A DNA stretch of 64,000 nucleotides from an uncultured Collinsella sp. (GCA_938005465.1 CALLNU010000034.1:62001-126000), one strand, 5' to 3'; positions 18,954 through 28,756 are shown, counted from the first letter of the stretch. Program-made: numbers and translations. Notes: generated by a model from the letters alone, not told the origin.

Positions 18954-20624
18954 ATGTCTCAAGAAACCATCCGCGCGGCCGAGCGTGCCGCGGGACAGGT
19001 GAACACCATGTCGACGTATGATCCGGACTCCGACCAGCTGCATGAGGAATGCGGCGTTTTTGGTGTGTGGGCGCCCGATCGCGACGTGGCTCGACTGACG
19101 TACTTTGGCCTGCGTGCACTGCAGCACCGTGGCCAAGAATCGGCGGGAATCGCCGTTGGTGACGGCGGTACGGTTATGGTCCGCAAGGATCTGGGCCTGC
19201 TCGACCGCGTGTTCTCCAATGCCGACTTGTCGACGCTCTCCGGTCAGCTGGCCGTGGGTCATGTGCGCTACGGCACCGCCGGCGCCAAGAGCTGGGAAGC
19301 CTCTCAGCCGCACCTCTCTACCATCAATAGCGTCATTATCGCGCTCGCGCACAACGGCACCCTCGTCAACACCGACGAGCTGCGTCGCCAGCTGATCGAG
19401 CTGGGCGTACCGTTCCTCTCCAACTCGGATTCCGAGGTCGCGACCAAACTCATCGGCTACTTTACTCAGCGTACTGGCCATCTGCGCGAGGGCATTCGCA
19501 AGACCATGGAGCTCGTGCGCGGCGGCTACGCCATGACACTCATCAACGAGCAGGCGCTCTACGCATTCCGCGACCCGCACGGCATTCGCCCGCTCGTGCT
19601 GGGCAAGCTCGTGGACGAGGGCCTGGATCAGGCCGACGCCGCATCCGTTTCGCAGCTGCCGTCGCAGGACGGCGCCGCGACGGTCGACGCCACCACCCAT
19701 GTCACCCGCGCCGGCGGCTGGGTCGTCGCCTCCGAGACTTGTGCGCTCGACATTGTGGGCGCGGAGTACGTCCGCGACGTCCGTCCCGGCGAGATTTTGC
19801 GCATCAGCGCCGAGGGCCTTGTGTCTGAGCAAGGCGTGCCTGCCGCCGAAGAGCCTGCTAACTGCATCTTTGAGCAGGTCTACTTCGCTCGCCCCGACTC
19901 CATCATGAACGGCAAGAGCGTCTACGCCTGCCGCTATGACATGGGTCGTCAGCTGGCACATGAGGAGCCCGTCGAGGCCGACCTGGTCATCGGCGTGCCC
20001 GACTCCGGCCTGCCGCCCGCGGAGGGGTATTCGCACGAGAGCGGTATTCCCTTTGGCGAGGGCCTTATCAAGAATCGCTATGTGGGCCGTACGTTTATCG
20101 AGCCTACGCAGGAGCTGCGTGCCATGGGCGTGCGTATGAAGCTCAACCCGCTGCGCGACAACATCGAGGGCAAGCGCCTGGTCGTCATCGACGACTCCAT
20201 CGTCCGCGGCACCACCATGGTGCGGCTCGTCAAGATGCTGCGCAACGCCGGCGCCAAGGAGATTCATATCCGCATCAACTCGCCCGAGGTCATCTGGCCG
20301 TGCTTCTACGGCATCGATACCGACGTGCAGTCGCAGCTTATCAGCGCCAACAAGACGGTCGACGAGATTTGCGAGTATATCGGCGCCGATTCGCTGGCCT
20401 TCCTTTCGGTCGAGGGCTTGCTGAAGGTCATGCCCAAGGGCGGCTACTGCGACGCGTGCTTTACCGGACGCTACCCCGTGGCGATTCCCGAGAGCTTTGG
20501 CCGCGACAAGTTCATGGAGGGCTTTAAGCCCCGCAACCTGGACAAGCCGCTGCACTTTGACGACGACGCCGTGGTCGAGAAATACGACGACCGCAGCTGG
20601 GAAGAGGAGCACGGCGAGGCCTAA
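18954..20624 (+). CDS. purF: Amidophosphoribosyltransferase
   Basis: 556 residues. It commits PRPP to purine synthesis using glutamine-derived ammonia. The N-terminal Ntn amidotransferase starts at Cys33 (EECGVFGVW), so residues 1-32 are a propeptide that must be removed. The C-terminal PRPP site is VVIDDSIVRGTT. The segment around 200-260 (DQADAASVSQLPSQDG) is a longer, lower-complexity insert than usual. ATG 18954 follows GAGGGG; Met19 (19008) is an alternative start. C-terminal CDACFTGRYP fits a Fe-S-bearing PurF. Confidence 0.97.
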   Translation: MSQETIRAAERAAGQVNTMSTYDPDSDQLHEECGVFGVWAPDRDVARLTYFGLRALQHRGQESAGIAVGDGGTVMVRKDLGLLDRVFSNADLSTLSGQLAVGHVRYGTAGAKSWEASQPHLSTINSVIIALAHNGTLVNTDELRRQLIELGVPFLSNSDSEVATKLIGYFTQRTGHLREGIRKTMELVRGGYAMTLINEQALYAFRDPHGIRPLVLGKLVDEGLDQADAASVSQLPSQDGAATVDATTHVTRAGGWVVASETCALDIVGAEYVRDVRPGEILRISAEGLVSEQGVPAAEEPANCIFEQVYFARPDSIMNGKSVYACRYDMGRQLAHEEPVEADLVIGVPDSGLPPAEGYSHESGIPFGEGLIKNRYVGRTFIEPTQELRAMGVRMKLNPLRDNIEGKRLVVIDDSIVRGTTMVRLVKMLRNAGAKEIHIRINSPEVIWPCFYGIDTDVQSQLISANKTVDEICEYIGADSLAFLSVEGLLKVMPKGGYCDACFTGRYPVAIPESFGRDKFMEGFKPRNLDKPLHFDDDAVVEKYDDRSWEEEHGEA

Positions 20625-20636
20625 AGCCTGCCATGT

Positions 20637-20670
20637 AGGGACAGGTTTATTTTGGTAGGTTTTACCTGCC
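20637..20670 (+). repeat. GGGACAGG-type intergenic repeat
   Basis: AGGGACAGGTTTATTTTGG and a following GTTTTACCTGC match 46824-46857 (reverse strand) at about 32 of 34 positions. It lies in the purF-purM gap, with no gene in it. Confidence 0.7.
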
Positions 20671-20781
20671 GTTTTGTTGATATGACGGCGCGTGCTGTTA
20701 TGGCTCGCGCCAAAATGAACGCAACTATGAGCACCGTTTGGCGCCCGCGCGGCACCACGGTAGTGGGAGAGGAAGGCTCAG

Positions 20782-21885
20782 ATGAGCGACAGCAAGCATG
20801 TGACGTACGAGGACGCCGGCGTCGATACCGCCGAGGGCGGCCGCGCCGTCGACGCTATTAAGCAGATGGTCAAGGACACCAACCGCCCCGAGGTTATCGG
20901 CGGCATCGGTGGCTTTGGTGGCCTGTTCTCGGCCGCCGCGCTTAAGGATATGGAAGACCCGATCTTGATCAGCGGTACCGACGGCGTGGGCACCAAGCTC
21001 GTGCTCGCCCAGATCATGGACCGTCACGAGACGGTGGGTCAGGACCTGGTCGCCATGTGCGTCAATGACATTTTGGCTTCGGGCGCCGAGCCGCTGTTCT
21101 TCCTGGATTACGTTGCCATCGGTCACATTGAGGCCGAGCACATGGCAAAGATCATCAAGGGCGTGGCCGACGGCTGCAAGCTCGCGGGTTGCGCGCTCGT
21201 GGGCGGCGAGATGGCCGAACACCCGGGCGTCATGGCTCCGGCCGACTACGACCTCGCCGGCTTTACCGTGGGCGTCGTCGATCGTCCCAAGATGCTCGAC
21301 CACGCGAACGTTCGCCCCGGCGATGTGATCCTGGGCCTGCCCTCCACCGGCGTGCACTCCAACGGATATTCACTCGTGCGCAAGGTTATCGGTGTCGACG
21401 GCATCAAGCCGGGCACGCCCGAGGCTGCCGCTAAGGCCGAGGAGCTGAGTCGTCCGCTCGAGGAGCTCGGCGGTGCTTCGCTGGCCGACGCCCTGCTGGC
21501 TCCCACGCGCATTTATGTGAAGCCGATTCTGGAGCTGCTCCACGGTGGCGCCAACGTTCATGCCATTGCCCATATCACCGGCGGCGGTATTACCGAGAAC
21601 CTCAACCGCGCGCTCGCCGACGACGTCGATGCCGTGGTCACCCGCAACGGCGCCGAGATGGGCTGGGATGTTCCGCCCGTCATCACCTACGTGTCGCGTC
21701 AGGCCGAGCTCGCGCCCAACGAGGCATGCAAGACCTTCAACATGGGCGTCGGCCTGTGCCTGATTGTCGCCCCCGAGGACGAGGCTGCCGTGACCGAGGC
21801 CCTGGTCGCTCTGGGCGAGAAGCCGTTCCGCGTGGGCGAGTGCGTCGAGGGTTCCGGTAAGGTCGTGTACTCCGATGAGCGCTAA
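20782..21885 (+). CDS. purM: AIR synthetase
   Basis: 367 residues, slightly longer than the usual 345. It closes FGAM to aminoimidazole ribonucleotide using ATP. Seen: YEDAGVDTAEGGRAVDAIK at the start, GTDGVGTK, DLVAMCVNDI, GGEMAEHPG and the C-terminal HITGGGITENLNR. GAGAGGAAGG precedes ATG. The last 11 bases overlap purN, so the two are translationally coupled. It lies 157 bases after purF with a repeat in the gap. Confidence 0.97.
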   Translation: MSDSKHVTYEDAGVDTAEGGRAVDAIKQMVKDTNRPEVIGGIGGFGGLFSAAALKDMEDPILISGTDGVGTKLVLAQIMDRHETVGQDLVAMCVNDILASGAEPLFFLDYVAIGHIEAEHMAKIIKGVADGCKLAGCALVGGEMAEHPGVMAPADYDLAGFTVGVVDRPKMLDHANVRPGDVILGLPSTGVHSNGYSLVRKVIGVDGIKPGTPEAAAKAEELSRPLEELGGASLADALLAPTRIYVKPILELLHGGANVHAIAHITGGGITENLNRALADDVDAVVTRNGAEMGWDVPPVITYVSRQAELAPNEACKTFNMGVGLCLIVAPEDEAAVTEALVALGEKPFRVGECVEGSGKVVYSDER

Positions 21886-22573
21886 CGAGCAGATGGCTGC
21901 TGCCGAGGGTCTGGGTTTTGTGCCCTACACCCGTCCGACCGGCACCGATACGGCCGAGCCGCTCAAGATCGGCGTGCTCATCAGCGGTTCGGGTACCAAC
22001 CTGCAGGCGCTGATCGACCTGATCGCCGCCGGCAAGCTCAACGCCTCGATTGAGCTTGTGGTGTCGAGCCGTCCTTCGGCCAAGGGCTTGCAGCGTGCCG
22101 AGCGCGCGGGCATCCAGACACTCACGCTGTCCAAGGATGTCTACGCCGACCCCATCGCAGCCGACGAGATCATCGCGCATGAGCTGCTCGAGCGCGGCTG
22201 CGAGTACGTGGTGATGGCCGGTTACATGCGCATGGTGCACACGCCGCTGCTGGCGGCGTTCCCCAACCGCGTGGTCAACCTGCATCCGGCACTGCTGCCG
22301 AGCTTTACCGGTGCCCATGCGATCGACGATGCGTTTGCGCGCGGCGTCAAGGTGACCGGCGTGACCGTGCACTTTGCCAACGAGATCTACGACAACGGTC
22401 CCATCATCGCCCAGCGTGCGCTGGCTGTTGAGGAGGGCTGGGACGTCGACACGCTCGAGGAGCACATCCACGCGATCGAGCATGTGCTGTATCCCGAGGT
22501 CGTGCAAATGCTCGCCGACGGCCGCGTCCACGTGCTGGAGAGCGGCAAGGTGGCTATCGACCCGGCGCGCTAG
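21875..22573 (+). CDS. purN: GAR formyltransferase
   Basis: 232 residues. It transfers formyl from 10-formyl-THF to glycinamide ribonucleotide. The core starts at about residue 30 (IGVLISGSGTNLQALID) after an extra N-terminal segment. Active-site parts are NLHPALLPSFTGAHA and VTGVTVHF with a following acidic EIYDNGPI. It overlaps purM by 11 bases. A strong terminator follows. Confidence 0.96.
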   Translation: MSANEQMAAAEGLGFVPYTRPTGTDTAEPLKIGVLISGSGTNLQALIDLIAAGKLNASIELVVSSRPSAKGLQRAERAGIQTLTLSKDVYADPIAADEIIAHELLERGCEYVVMAGYMRMVHTPLLAAFPNRVVNLHPALLPSFTGAHAIDDAFARGVKVTGVTVHFANEIYDNGPIIAQRALAVEEGWDVDTLEEHIHAIEHVLYPEVVQMLADGRVHVLESGKVAIDPAR

Positions 22574-22624
22574 CGCGTGTAAACAGGTCACCTAGGTTTC
22601 TTTGTGACATAAGCAATCGAAATA

Positions 22625-22668
22625 GCCGCTTGGGGCATATGGAACCACATGTGCCCCAAGCGGCTTTT
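22625..22668 (+). terminator. Terminator of the purFMN transcript
   Basis: GCCGCTTGGGGCA pairs with TGCCCCAAGCGGC and is followed by TTTT. Confidence 0.92.
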
Positions 22669-22719
22669 ACCATCTCTTCGATTTCGGGCTCCTGATAACG
22701 TGACAGGTGGGACCGAAAA

Positions 22720-22872
22720 ATGGGGGGGGTGGTTGGCTGCGCGCATGATATGGATATCAGCGGCGATTTCTCCATCTCGGTAAATAAAGATGGCTTCAAG
22801 TTCAGTATCGGTTCGAACTTCGAGGTAGCAACCCTGTTCAACGATTTTCTTGCACTGACACCCATGTCATGA
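22720..22872 (+). CDS. Small ORF or gene remnant, 50 residues
   Basis: Opens ATG with eight G in a row (22722-22729), then reads CAHDMDISGDFSISVNKDGF and on to LALTPMS. I do not recognise it. The regular sandwich-like pattern suggests the tail of a larger broken gene rather than a designed small protein. AGGTGGG lies 8 bases upstream. The rest of the gap 22669-23027 shows no other gene. Confidence 0.3.
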   Translation: MGGVVGCAHDMDISGDFSISVNKDGFKFSIGSNFEVATLFNDFLALTPMS

Positions 22873-23027
22873 GCAAGGATAACTAGCCGGTATAGAGTCG
22901 CTTGAGCGGGTATGTGTCTGTTCAAGTGACCCGTCGATTTGTTTAAGAAATAGTTAAACTACGAAACAAACGGCACGTGGGTAACTCACGACTCAGCGAG
23001 AGTAAAAGGAATAGGAGAAGAAGGTTC

Positions 23028-24251
23028 ATGTTTTGCCCCAAATGTGGCAGCAAGATTGGTGATGATGCGCGGTTCTGTACCGAATGCGGTCTGCCCTTGG
23101 GCGGGCTCTCGGGCAAGACTGCGGCCGAGGAGGGGCCCAAGGCCGAGCCGTCGGAGCGAGAATCATCGTCCGCTGAAGTCATAATGGAACCCACAGATAC
23201 CGAAACGGACTCTGCGATAGGATCCGCGAATGCCGAGTCCACAGCAGAACCGAGCCCCGAGCCGGTCTCGAAGACCGCGAATAGCGGTCACTCCCAGATG
23301 TACAACTTCTTTATGCAACGCTGTCAGGTCGGCAACCGCCTAGTGCCGCAGTTTGCTATCATGATCGCCGCATTTATCGCCGCTGCAGGCATCGCTTACG
23401 CTGCTTTCATGCTCTACAAGAACGTCATCGAGCCCAATCTCCAGCAGCAATCCGTGCAACAGGAGCAAGCGACCGAAAGGCCCAAGAAGGACGAGAGAGC
23501 GGTCGAAGAAGTTGTCTATACGTTGGAGGCAAAGTCATTGACGGCGTCTGCTCCGGTCGACCCTATGCTCGAACAGGGCGAGCGGAGGGACATGGAATGG
23601 TCCTATCCGCAACTTAAGAGCTCCACCAAAGACGACGTTGCAGACAAAATTAACAAGGCGATTCTCGAGCCCCTTCAAATTGATGCGGAGCGAACGAATC
23701 GAGCATCAGATAATGAGCAATCAGATGCTGAGTTGTACCCCGACGGCGAATTTCCCTGCATATCGAGAAACGTGACGGTTACGTACATGGATGAGAACTA
23801 TTTCTGTATCCGTGACGAGCGCTATTCGACGGGATGGGGCCCGCATGGCGGCACGGTTGTGACTGGTGTTATTTTTGATTTGCATACGGGTGATACTGTT
23901 AGTCCTCAGGATATGTTTGGCATTGATACCGAGGATCTTGCCAGTTCTATGAGTTCGGCAGTTTGGCCGTATCTTACGGAAATAGGCAGAGACAGAGAGT
24001 ATCCGTCTGACTACAACTCTATGCTCATGCGGAGCAATTCTTCAGACTATTCAATCAAGGGTTCAACATGCTTGTATGTGACATCCAAGGGGCTGGTGTA
24101 TCGCACCGAAGACTATGAGCTCGGTACTTTTGCGGACGGCAATTGCGAGATTTTGGTTGCGTCCTGGGATGATGAGTCTCAAGTTGGGTCCGAAGTAACC
24201 CCTGATGAGGTCAAGGACGGTACAACGGTGAAAGTCGATAAGGAGGACTAA
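23028..24251 (+). CDS. Zinc-ribbon, membrane-anchored DUF3298-like protein
   Basis: 407 residues, start at ATG 23028 with AGGAG at 23013-23017; the upstream in-frame extension lacks a site. Residues 1-24 are a double CxxC zinc ribbon (CPKCG, CTECG), then an acidic linker, one helix at about 115-137, and an outer domain. The outer part (CIRDERYSTGWGPHGGTVV, then GVIFDLHTGDTVSPQDMF) resembles the DUF3298/RsiV family. The segment MQRCQVGNRLVPQFA before the helix recurs as MQRRQIGRFAVPTFV in the protein at 29664. The next gene begins two bases later. Confidence 0.82.
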   Translation: MFCPKCGSKIGDDARFCTECGLPLGGLSGKTAAEEGPKAEPSERESSSAEVIMEPTDTETDSAIGSANAESTAEPSPEPVSKTANSGHSQMYNFFMQRCQVGNRLVPQFAIMIAAFIAAAGIAYAAFMLYKNVIEPNLQQQSVQQEQATERPKKDERAVEEVVYTLEAKSLTASAPVDPMLEQGERRDMEWSYPQLKSSTKDDVADKINKAILEPLQIDAERTNRASDNEQSDAELYPDGEFPCISRNVTVTYMDENYFCIRDERYSTGWGPHGGTVVTGVIFDLHTGDTVSPQDMFGIDTEDLASSMSSAVWPYLTEIGRDREYPSDYNSMLMRSNSSDYSIKGSTCLYVTSKGLVYRTEDYELGTFADGNCEILVASWDDESQVGSEVTPDEVKDGTTVKVDKED

Positions 24252-24252
24252 C

Positions 24253-25869
24253 ATGTTCTGTCCCAACTGTGGATTTGAGCTTGATGGCGATTTGCGATAC
24301 TGCACCGAGTGTGGCTATGCACTCGAAGATGCAAAGGCGGTGCTGAACTCTGCCAGCAACGAAGTGGCAGAAGAGCCTTCCGTTATCAATGAGGCTGCGG
24401 AAGAGATTTTCGCTAGTGACGAAACGGAGAAGGAGCCTTCCGCCGGTGCCGAGGCGGGGGAGGAAAAGTCGCCCGTGGAGAGCGAGCCCGTAGCGGACGA
24501 AGAAGACGACCGGCCCAAGGACGACGTGTCGTCCGATGCAACGCCTTCGATTCCAGCCGTGCGCGCCGACCGGCCAAAGCCGAGCAATCCGGTCGCCAAG
24601 CCCGTCGCGGCGCCAGCCCCTGCGCCTGCGGCGAATGTATCCGCACAGAAAAAGGACCCCAAGGCGCTCTATATCGTCGGTATCATCGTTGGCCTGGCAG
24701 CCATTGCCATCTTTAGCTACCTGCTGTTCTTTAGCAAGTCCAGCGACGACGTTGCCCATTACGGCCAGGACAAGGCCATCGTGGTAGCCCAAGAATCCAA
24801 GATTACCCCGACCGACGCAAAGGGCGAGAAGATCAAGAAGTACTCGGTGACCCTGAACGGCGACAACGGCTACAGCACCAATGCTGAGGTTAAGGGTGAC
24901 GAGGGCTTCACGGTAAGCCAGCTTCCCGATATCAAACCGGGAAAATATACTCTTACCGTTAAGGACTCCAAGACCAAGGTTGAGTGGAGCGTTCCTGTCG
25001 AGGTGGTCGACAATTCCAAGTCCGATGAGGCCGTGAAGGATGTTTCGCTCGAGGTGCCTAAGGCTGACAGCGCAGACGCAAAGGCGGACGAGGGCGACAA
25101 AAAGGACGGAAACGCCGCTGCGGACAATGCTGCTGCATCCGCTGCCTATAAGCAAAAATGCCAGGAATATCTTGCGCGTTATGGTGAACCTCAAATGGTT
25201 GAGATTGAGGACTATATGTCAGCCCTTAGAGGTTTTTGCTTGGCTGATTTGGTTGATTTCGACAACGACGGCGTTTCTGAGCTCGTGACGGTTGTTAACG
25301 ATATGAGCGCGGACGATATGAAAAGCGCCTGGGACGGAAATATTGAAGAGCTTCAGAAGTCCTACACCGTAGAGGTTTGGTCGGCGGAAGACGGCGGTAT
25401 CAAAAGGATATATAGCCAAAAATGGCTCGACAACTCTAACGGAGGATCGATGTACCTGCCTCTTGTTAAGGATGATGAGCAAAACGTCTTACTTGGCAAG
25501 CGTACGTACGAAATGTGCGATGCGCTCAAAGCAAAGCTCTCAGGTAAACAGATAACCTATGGCGATAACTGGTCTTTATTCGGCAAAAAGGATGATTCGC
25601 TTTCGTTGGTGTTAAATCGCGAAGCTTGGTCCGTCTCTGTTTCTGGCGGTAATCTTGGAGACTATTACGCATCTAACGGCAAGGAGATATCCGAGAAGGA
25701 TTTCAACGCGTTAAATTCCTACACAGATTTCAATCATCAATACTGCACGTATTATTTTGTTGACTTCTCAAGCTCAAGTCAGGGATCATTTTCAGATGTG
25801 CCCGTTGTTGGTTGCAGCCAAATGTCCGACCGCACCAATAGCACACTAAAAAAGTTGGGGATTGAATAA
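24253..25869 (+). CDS. Zinc-ribbon membrane protein with outer domain
   Basis: 538 residues. N-terminal zinc ribbon (CPNCG, CTECG), a long Glu/Pro/Ala-rich linker, a helix at about 138-157, then an outer Ig-like segment (KYSVTLNGDNGYSTNAEV) and a C-terminal domain carrying the calcium-loop-like DLVDFDNDGVSELV. The same DxNxDGxxEL theme appears in the 29664 protein. Likely cotranscribed with 23028. Function unknown; a sensor of outer signals with an inner zinc ribbon is a guess. Confidence 0.8.
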   Translation: MFCPNCGFELDGDLRYCTECGYALEDAKAVLNSASNEVAEEPSVINEAAEEIFASDETEKEPSAGAEAGEEKSPVESEPVADEEDDRPKDDVSSDATPSIPAVRADRPKPSNPVAKPVAAPAPAPAANVSAQKKDPKALYIVGIIVGLAAIAIFSYLLFFSKSSDDVAHYGQDKAIVVAQESKITPTDAKGEKIKKYSVTLNGDNGYSTNAEVKGDEGFTVSQLPDIKPGKYTLTVKDSKTKVEWSVPVEVVDNSKSDEAVKDVSLEVPKADSADAKADEGDKKDGNAAADNAAASAAYKQKCQEYLARYGEPQMVEIEDYMSALRGFCLADLVDFDNDGVSELVTVVNDMSADDMKSAWDGNIEELQKSYTVEVWSAEDGGIKRIYSQKWLDNSNGGSMYLPLVKDDEQNVLLGKRTYEMCDALKAKLSGKQITYGDNWSLFGKKDDSLSLVLNREAWSVSVSGGNLGDYYASNGKEISEKDFNALNSYTDFNHQYCTYYFVDFSSSSQGSFSDVPVVGCSQMSDRTNSTLKKLGIE

Positions 25870-25876
25870 AAGTTGA

Positions 25877-25911
25877 AAAAGGGGCCTGGAAATTGCGTCC
25901 AGGCCCCTTTT
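25877..25911. terminator. Bidirectional terminator
   Basis: AAAAGGGGCCTGGA pairs with TCCAGGCCCCTTTT between two converging genes. Confidence 0.92.
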
Positions 25912-25912
25912 C

Positions 25913-27295
25913 TTAGAGCAGCTGCTCAAGGTCAATAAGCCTTGTGTCGTTCACTTGGGCGGCTTTCTCTCGACATGCCTCCGTAAATCCACCCTTGCTA
26001 AACAGGTAATATCGTTGGATCGGCCTGCCCAACAATGTTCCGCGACGCATGAGCGTCTCAAGCACATCGACGTCAGCGGGCTCGTTTCTCCATTTGCACT
26101 CGCCAACGATGAGCTCCCCATCGGCGTCCTCAAGCACAACGTCAATCTCTTCTTGCCGGCGCGTGTTCGGGTTCGTGCCCCACCAAGAGCCGATTGCCTT
26201 GGGCAGCACATCCAGCTCGCTCTCAACAACCTGACGCATCAACCACTGGCGGCACACTTCTTCAAATGCAGGACCCACAAAGGTGGACAAATCATGCTTG
26301 GCGATACGCGCGGCCACAGCGGCTCCGAGCCCCTCCTCAATTGTTCCCGCGTACTGTGGAACAAAACGATACCAAAACCTAAACAAGTTGTCGCAGATCC
26401 GATAGATTACTTGACGTTTTGTTGCCTTTACAACAGGCGTGACGCGCTCAACGATTCGCAGCTCGATCAATGCGTCGAGCAGTCGCGCGACCTGTGGTGT
26501 TGCGAGGTGGGTAACATCGGCAATCTCTTTGGAGCGTACATAGCCGTTGGCAATGGCGGTTATGACGGCATTGTAGATAGCCGGGCTGCGGACCTCTTGC
26601 AGCAGATAGTTCTGGGGTTCGGCATACAAAAACGCATCTTGACGCAGCAGCGCATGCTCAAGGTTCCATTGGGTGGAACGCGCGCCATCGAGCTGTGATA
26701 GATAGAGCGGCATCCCGCCAACAACGGAATACAGCTCGATGACTCTTTCGATGGGTGCATCGGGAAGCATGAGCGCCACGTCGAAGATGGTGAACGGGTC
26801 AATGCGCAGCTGCATGGTGCGGCGTCCATAAAGAGGGCTTTGGTGTCCTAGTACCTGGTGTTCCATAAAGCTCATGGACGATCCGCAGAGTACGAGGAAC
26901 AGCTTGCTCGTGTCTTTATGTCGATCGATAAGCGTTTGCAGGCACGATGAGACGCCCGGATCGCTCTCGGCGAGGTAGGGATACTCGTCAATAATCAGAA
27001 CGATTTGCTCTGTCTTGGCGTGTTCGAAGACGGATTCGAGTGCAACCTGGATAGAGGGGAACGCTGCTCCTGCGGCGCTATCGCCAAGTATCTCGCGGCT
27101 GAGCAGCGCGAGGTTTTCGCTTGCAACGGTTTGCTGCCCGGTAAAGAAGATCACATGAGGTTTGCCCTGTGTAAAGACGCGAAGCAGGCTGGTTTTACCC
27201 ACGCGACGCCTTCCATAGACTACGGCAAACTGAAAGGAGCCCTTTTGATAGGCGGTTTCCAGGGATTCAAGCTCTTTCCGACGTCCAACAAACAT
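25913..27295 (-). CDS. AAA ATPase with DUF234 nuclease-like tail
   Basis: 460 residues, archaeal-type ATPase family (COG1672). Walker A GRRRVGKTS at 28-36, Walker B IVLIIDEYPYL near 117, then a winged helix (about 270-330). The C-terminal DUF234 region reads EEIDVVLEDADGELIVGECKW, a D...ExK arrangement of the PD-(D/E)xK nuclease fold. Role in this widespread gut family is unknown. A long inverted repeat lies just upstream of the start (27307-27352). Confidence 0.88.
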   Translation of the reverse strand: MFVGRRKELESLETAYQKGSFQFAVVYGRRRVGKTSLLRVFTQGKPHVIFFTGQQTVASENLALLSREILGDSAAGAAFPSIQVALESVFEHAKTEQIVLIIDEYPYLAESDPGVSSCLQTLIDRHKDTSKLFLVLCGSSMSFMEHQVLGHQSPLYGRRTMQLRIDPFTIFDVALMLPDAPIERVIELYSVVGGMPLYLSQLDGARSTQWNLEHALLRQDAFLYAEPQNYLLQEVRSPAIYNAVITAIANGYVRSKEIADVTHLATPQVARLLDALIELRIVERVTPVVKATKRQVIYRICDNLFRFWYRFVPQYAGTIEEGLGAAVAARIAKHDLSTFVGPAFEEVCRQWLMRQVVESELDVLPKAIGSWWGTNPNTRRQEEIDVVLEDADGELIVGECKWRNEPADVDVLETLMRRGTLLGRPIQRYYLFSKGGFTEACREKAAQVNDTRLIDLEQLL

Positions 27296-27306
27296 GATGT
27301 GCCTCG

Positions 27307-27352
27307 CTCATATACGTATTATTAACATATATATTACTAACACGTATATGAG
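27307..27352 (-). promoter_or_regulatory. Inverted-repeat operator upstream of ATPase gene
   Basis: CTCATATACGT at 27307-27317 and ACGTATATGAG at 27342-27352 are 11-bp perfect inverted repeats around a very A+T-rich centre (TTAACATATATATTACTAA). It begins 12 bases upstream of the ATPase start and is far more A+T-rich than its surroundings. Probably a promoter with an operator. Confidence 0.55.
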
Positions 27353-27397
27353 TAACTTTCCATCCGTCAATCGGACGGCAAGGAAATGACAGCGTTT

Positions 27398-28756
27398 CTA
27401 CTTAACGAGGCGCTTGAGTTTGGCATAGTCCTGAATCTGCTTTTTGCGCTTGGCGTTGAGGAGGTTGTTGAGATCGAGCCTCTCGGCGGTGCAGCGTTTG
27501 AGTAGCTCGGAGCTGTCAAAGCCGTTTGACTCAATGTCTTCATCCAGATCGTGCTTGAGCTTGGTCCATTTATTGAGCTGCGAGCGCACGTAGGCCGCAG
27601 GACGTTCTATCTCGTTGGCGATATCGCGTACGCTGGCGCCCGCTCCAAACAACTCGCGTATCTTTGCCGTCTCCTTGCGCGTGCGCTCGTTTTTGGCATC
27701 GGTCTTGCATCGATCGCTGCAGTAGTGCCGTTTGACGCCACGATGCCCGGCAAGTGAGTAGGCGCGTCCGCACTGCTCGCAATAGCCAATTTTGACGGTG
27801 CTCAGCTTGCGCGAAAAATCAAACCAGAGCCACGAGAGATAGCTGTCAAAGGAGAGGAACCCTGTGTACTCGTTGCCCTGGAACACATCCACGTGCGCGC
27901 CCGAGAGATGCGAGATCACAAGCGCCTGCACCAAAGCGGTGAGCGCATCGCGGTCATCGTTTTCAAGTTCTTCGCGGCGCTCCTGGATATCTGCTTGAGG
28001 GTCGATTACATAGAAGCTCTCCTCGCTATTGCTGACCTTGAGTCGCGCTGAAATCTCCGAGCTGGAGTCTTCGTCCATGTAGAACATCGCCTGCAAAACA
28101 CTGAAGTCATTGGCGGTGAGCTCGTGTTCAAAAGAGAGCACGTTGAGTGCAACGAGGGATTCTTCCTCGTCGATCATAAACATAAAGGCGTAGAAATATC
28201 CCGCATCGGATTCGATTTTGCGCACGATGGGCAGGCTTTTGAATGAGTCGGTATAATCACCGCCCGCCCTCAGGATAGTGGTGTAGATCTTGAAGGATGA
28301 CCCGTTTGCCGCGCAGGTCACAACTGATTTCTCGATTCTTTCCAATGCGGAGACCTTTGCGATGGTGCAGCTCCCGTTGAGGTATTCCTGGATGCGCATG
28401 GCAATAAGTGCTGCCATCGCGGCATTGGCCCAATCGCGTACGGATTCTATTGCGTGCTTGCCAAAAAGCGGCCCGGTCTGTTCGGCGTAATCAAGTACGT
28501 TAAAGAGGCTTGCGCGGAAGGGCTGCTCTTTAACGGCGGTGGGTTCGATGCATGATGCCAGCCTGATCAGATCGGCATGGCGCTTGCTGTGTGCGGGCCC
28601 TTCGTTGCTTTTGTTGCCGGCCAGCTCGGTGGGCATGTAGAGTTCAAAGACAAGCTGGGCCTCGCCAACGGGCCTATTGGGTTCGTTCTCTATGAGGTTG
28701 ACTTTCTTAAACGGAATCGAACCTTCAACGGTGCGTGTTTGGGAGAACTCAAACAT
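27398..28756 (-). CDS. Hypothetical protein with C-terminal zinc finger
   Basis: 452 residues; AGGGG lies 5 bases before ATG. I do not recognise the first 320 residues. The end has CEQCGRAYSL then HYCSDRCKTDAKNERTRKE, a four-cysteine finger like that of CGNR-type proteins, followed by a short helix-turn-helix-like stretch (LFGAGASVRDIANEI) that may bind DNA. It is divergent from the zinc-ribbon gene at 28896. A regulatory role is a guess. Confidence 0.7.
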   Translation of the reverse strand: MFEFSQTRTVEGSIPFKKVNLIENEPNRPVGEAQLVFELYMPTELAGNKSNEGPAHSKRHADLIRLASCIEPTAVKEQPFRASLFNVLDYAEQTGPLFGKHAIESVRDWANAAMAALIAMRIQEYLNGSCTIAKVSALERIEKSVVTCAANGSSFKIYTTILRAGGDYTDSFKSLPIVRKIESDAGYFYAFMFMIDEEESLVALNVLSFEHELTANDFSVLQAMFYMDEDSSSEISARLKVSNSEESFYVIDPQADIQERREELENDDRDALTALVQALVISHLSGAHVDVFQGNEYTGFLSFDSYLSWLWFDFSRKLSTVKIGYCEQCGRAYSLAGHRGVKRHYCSDRCKTDAKNERTRKETAKIRELFGAGASVRDIANEIERPAAYVRSQLNKWTKLKHDLDEDIESNGFDSSELLKRCTAERLDLNNLLNAKRKKQIQDYAKLKRLVK

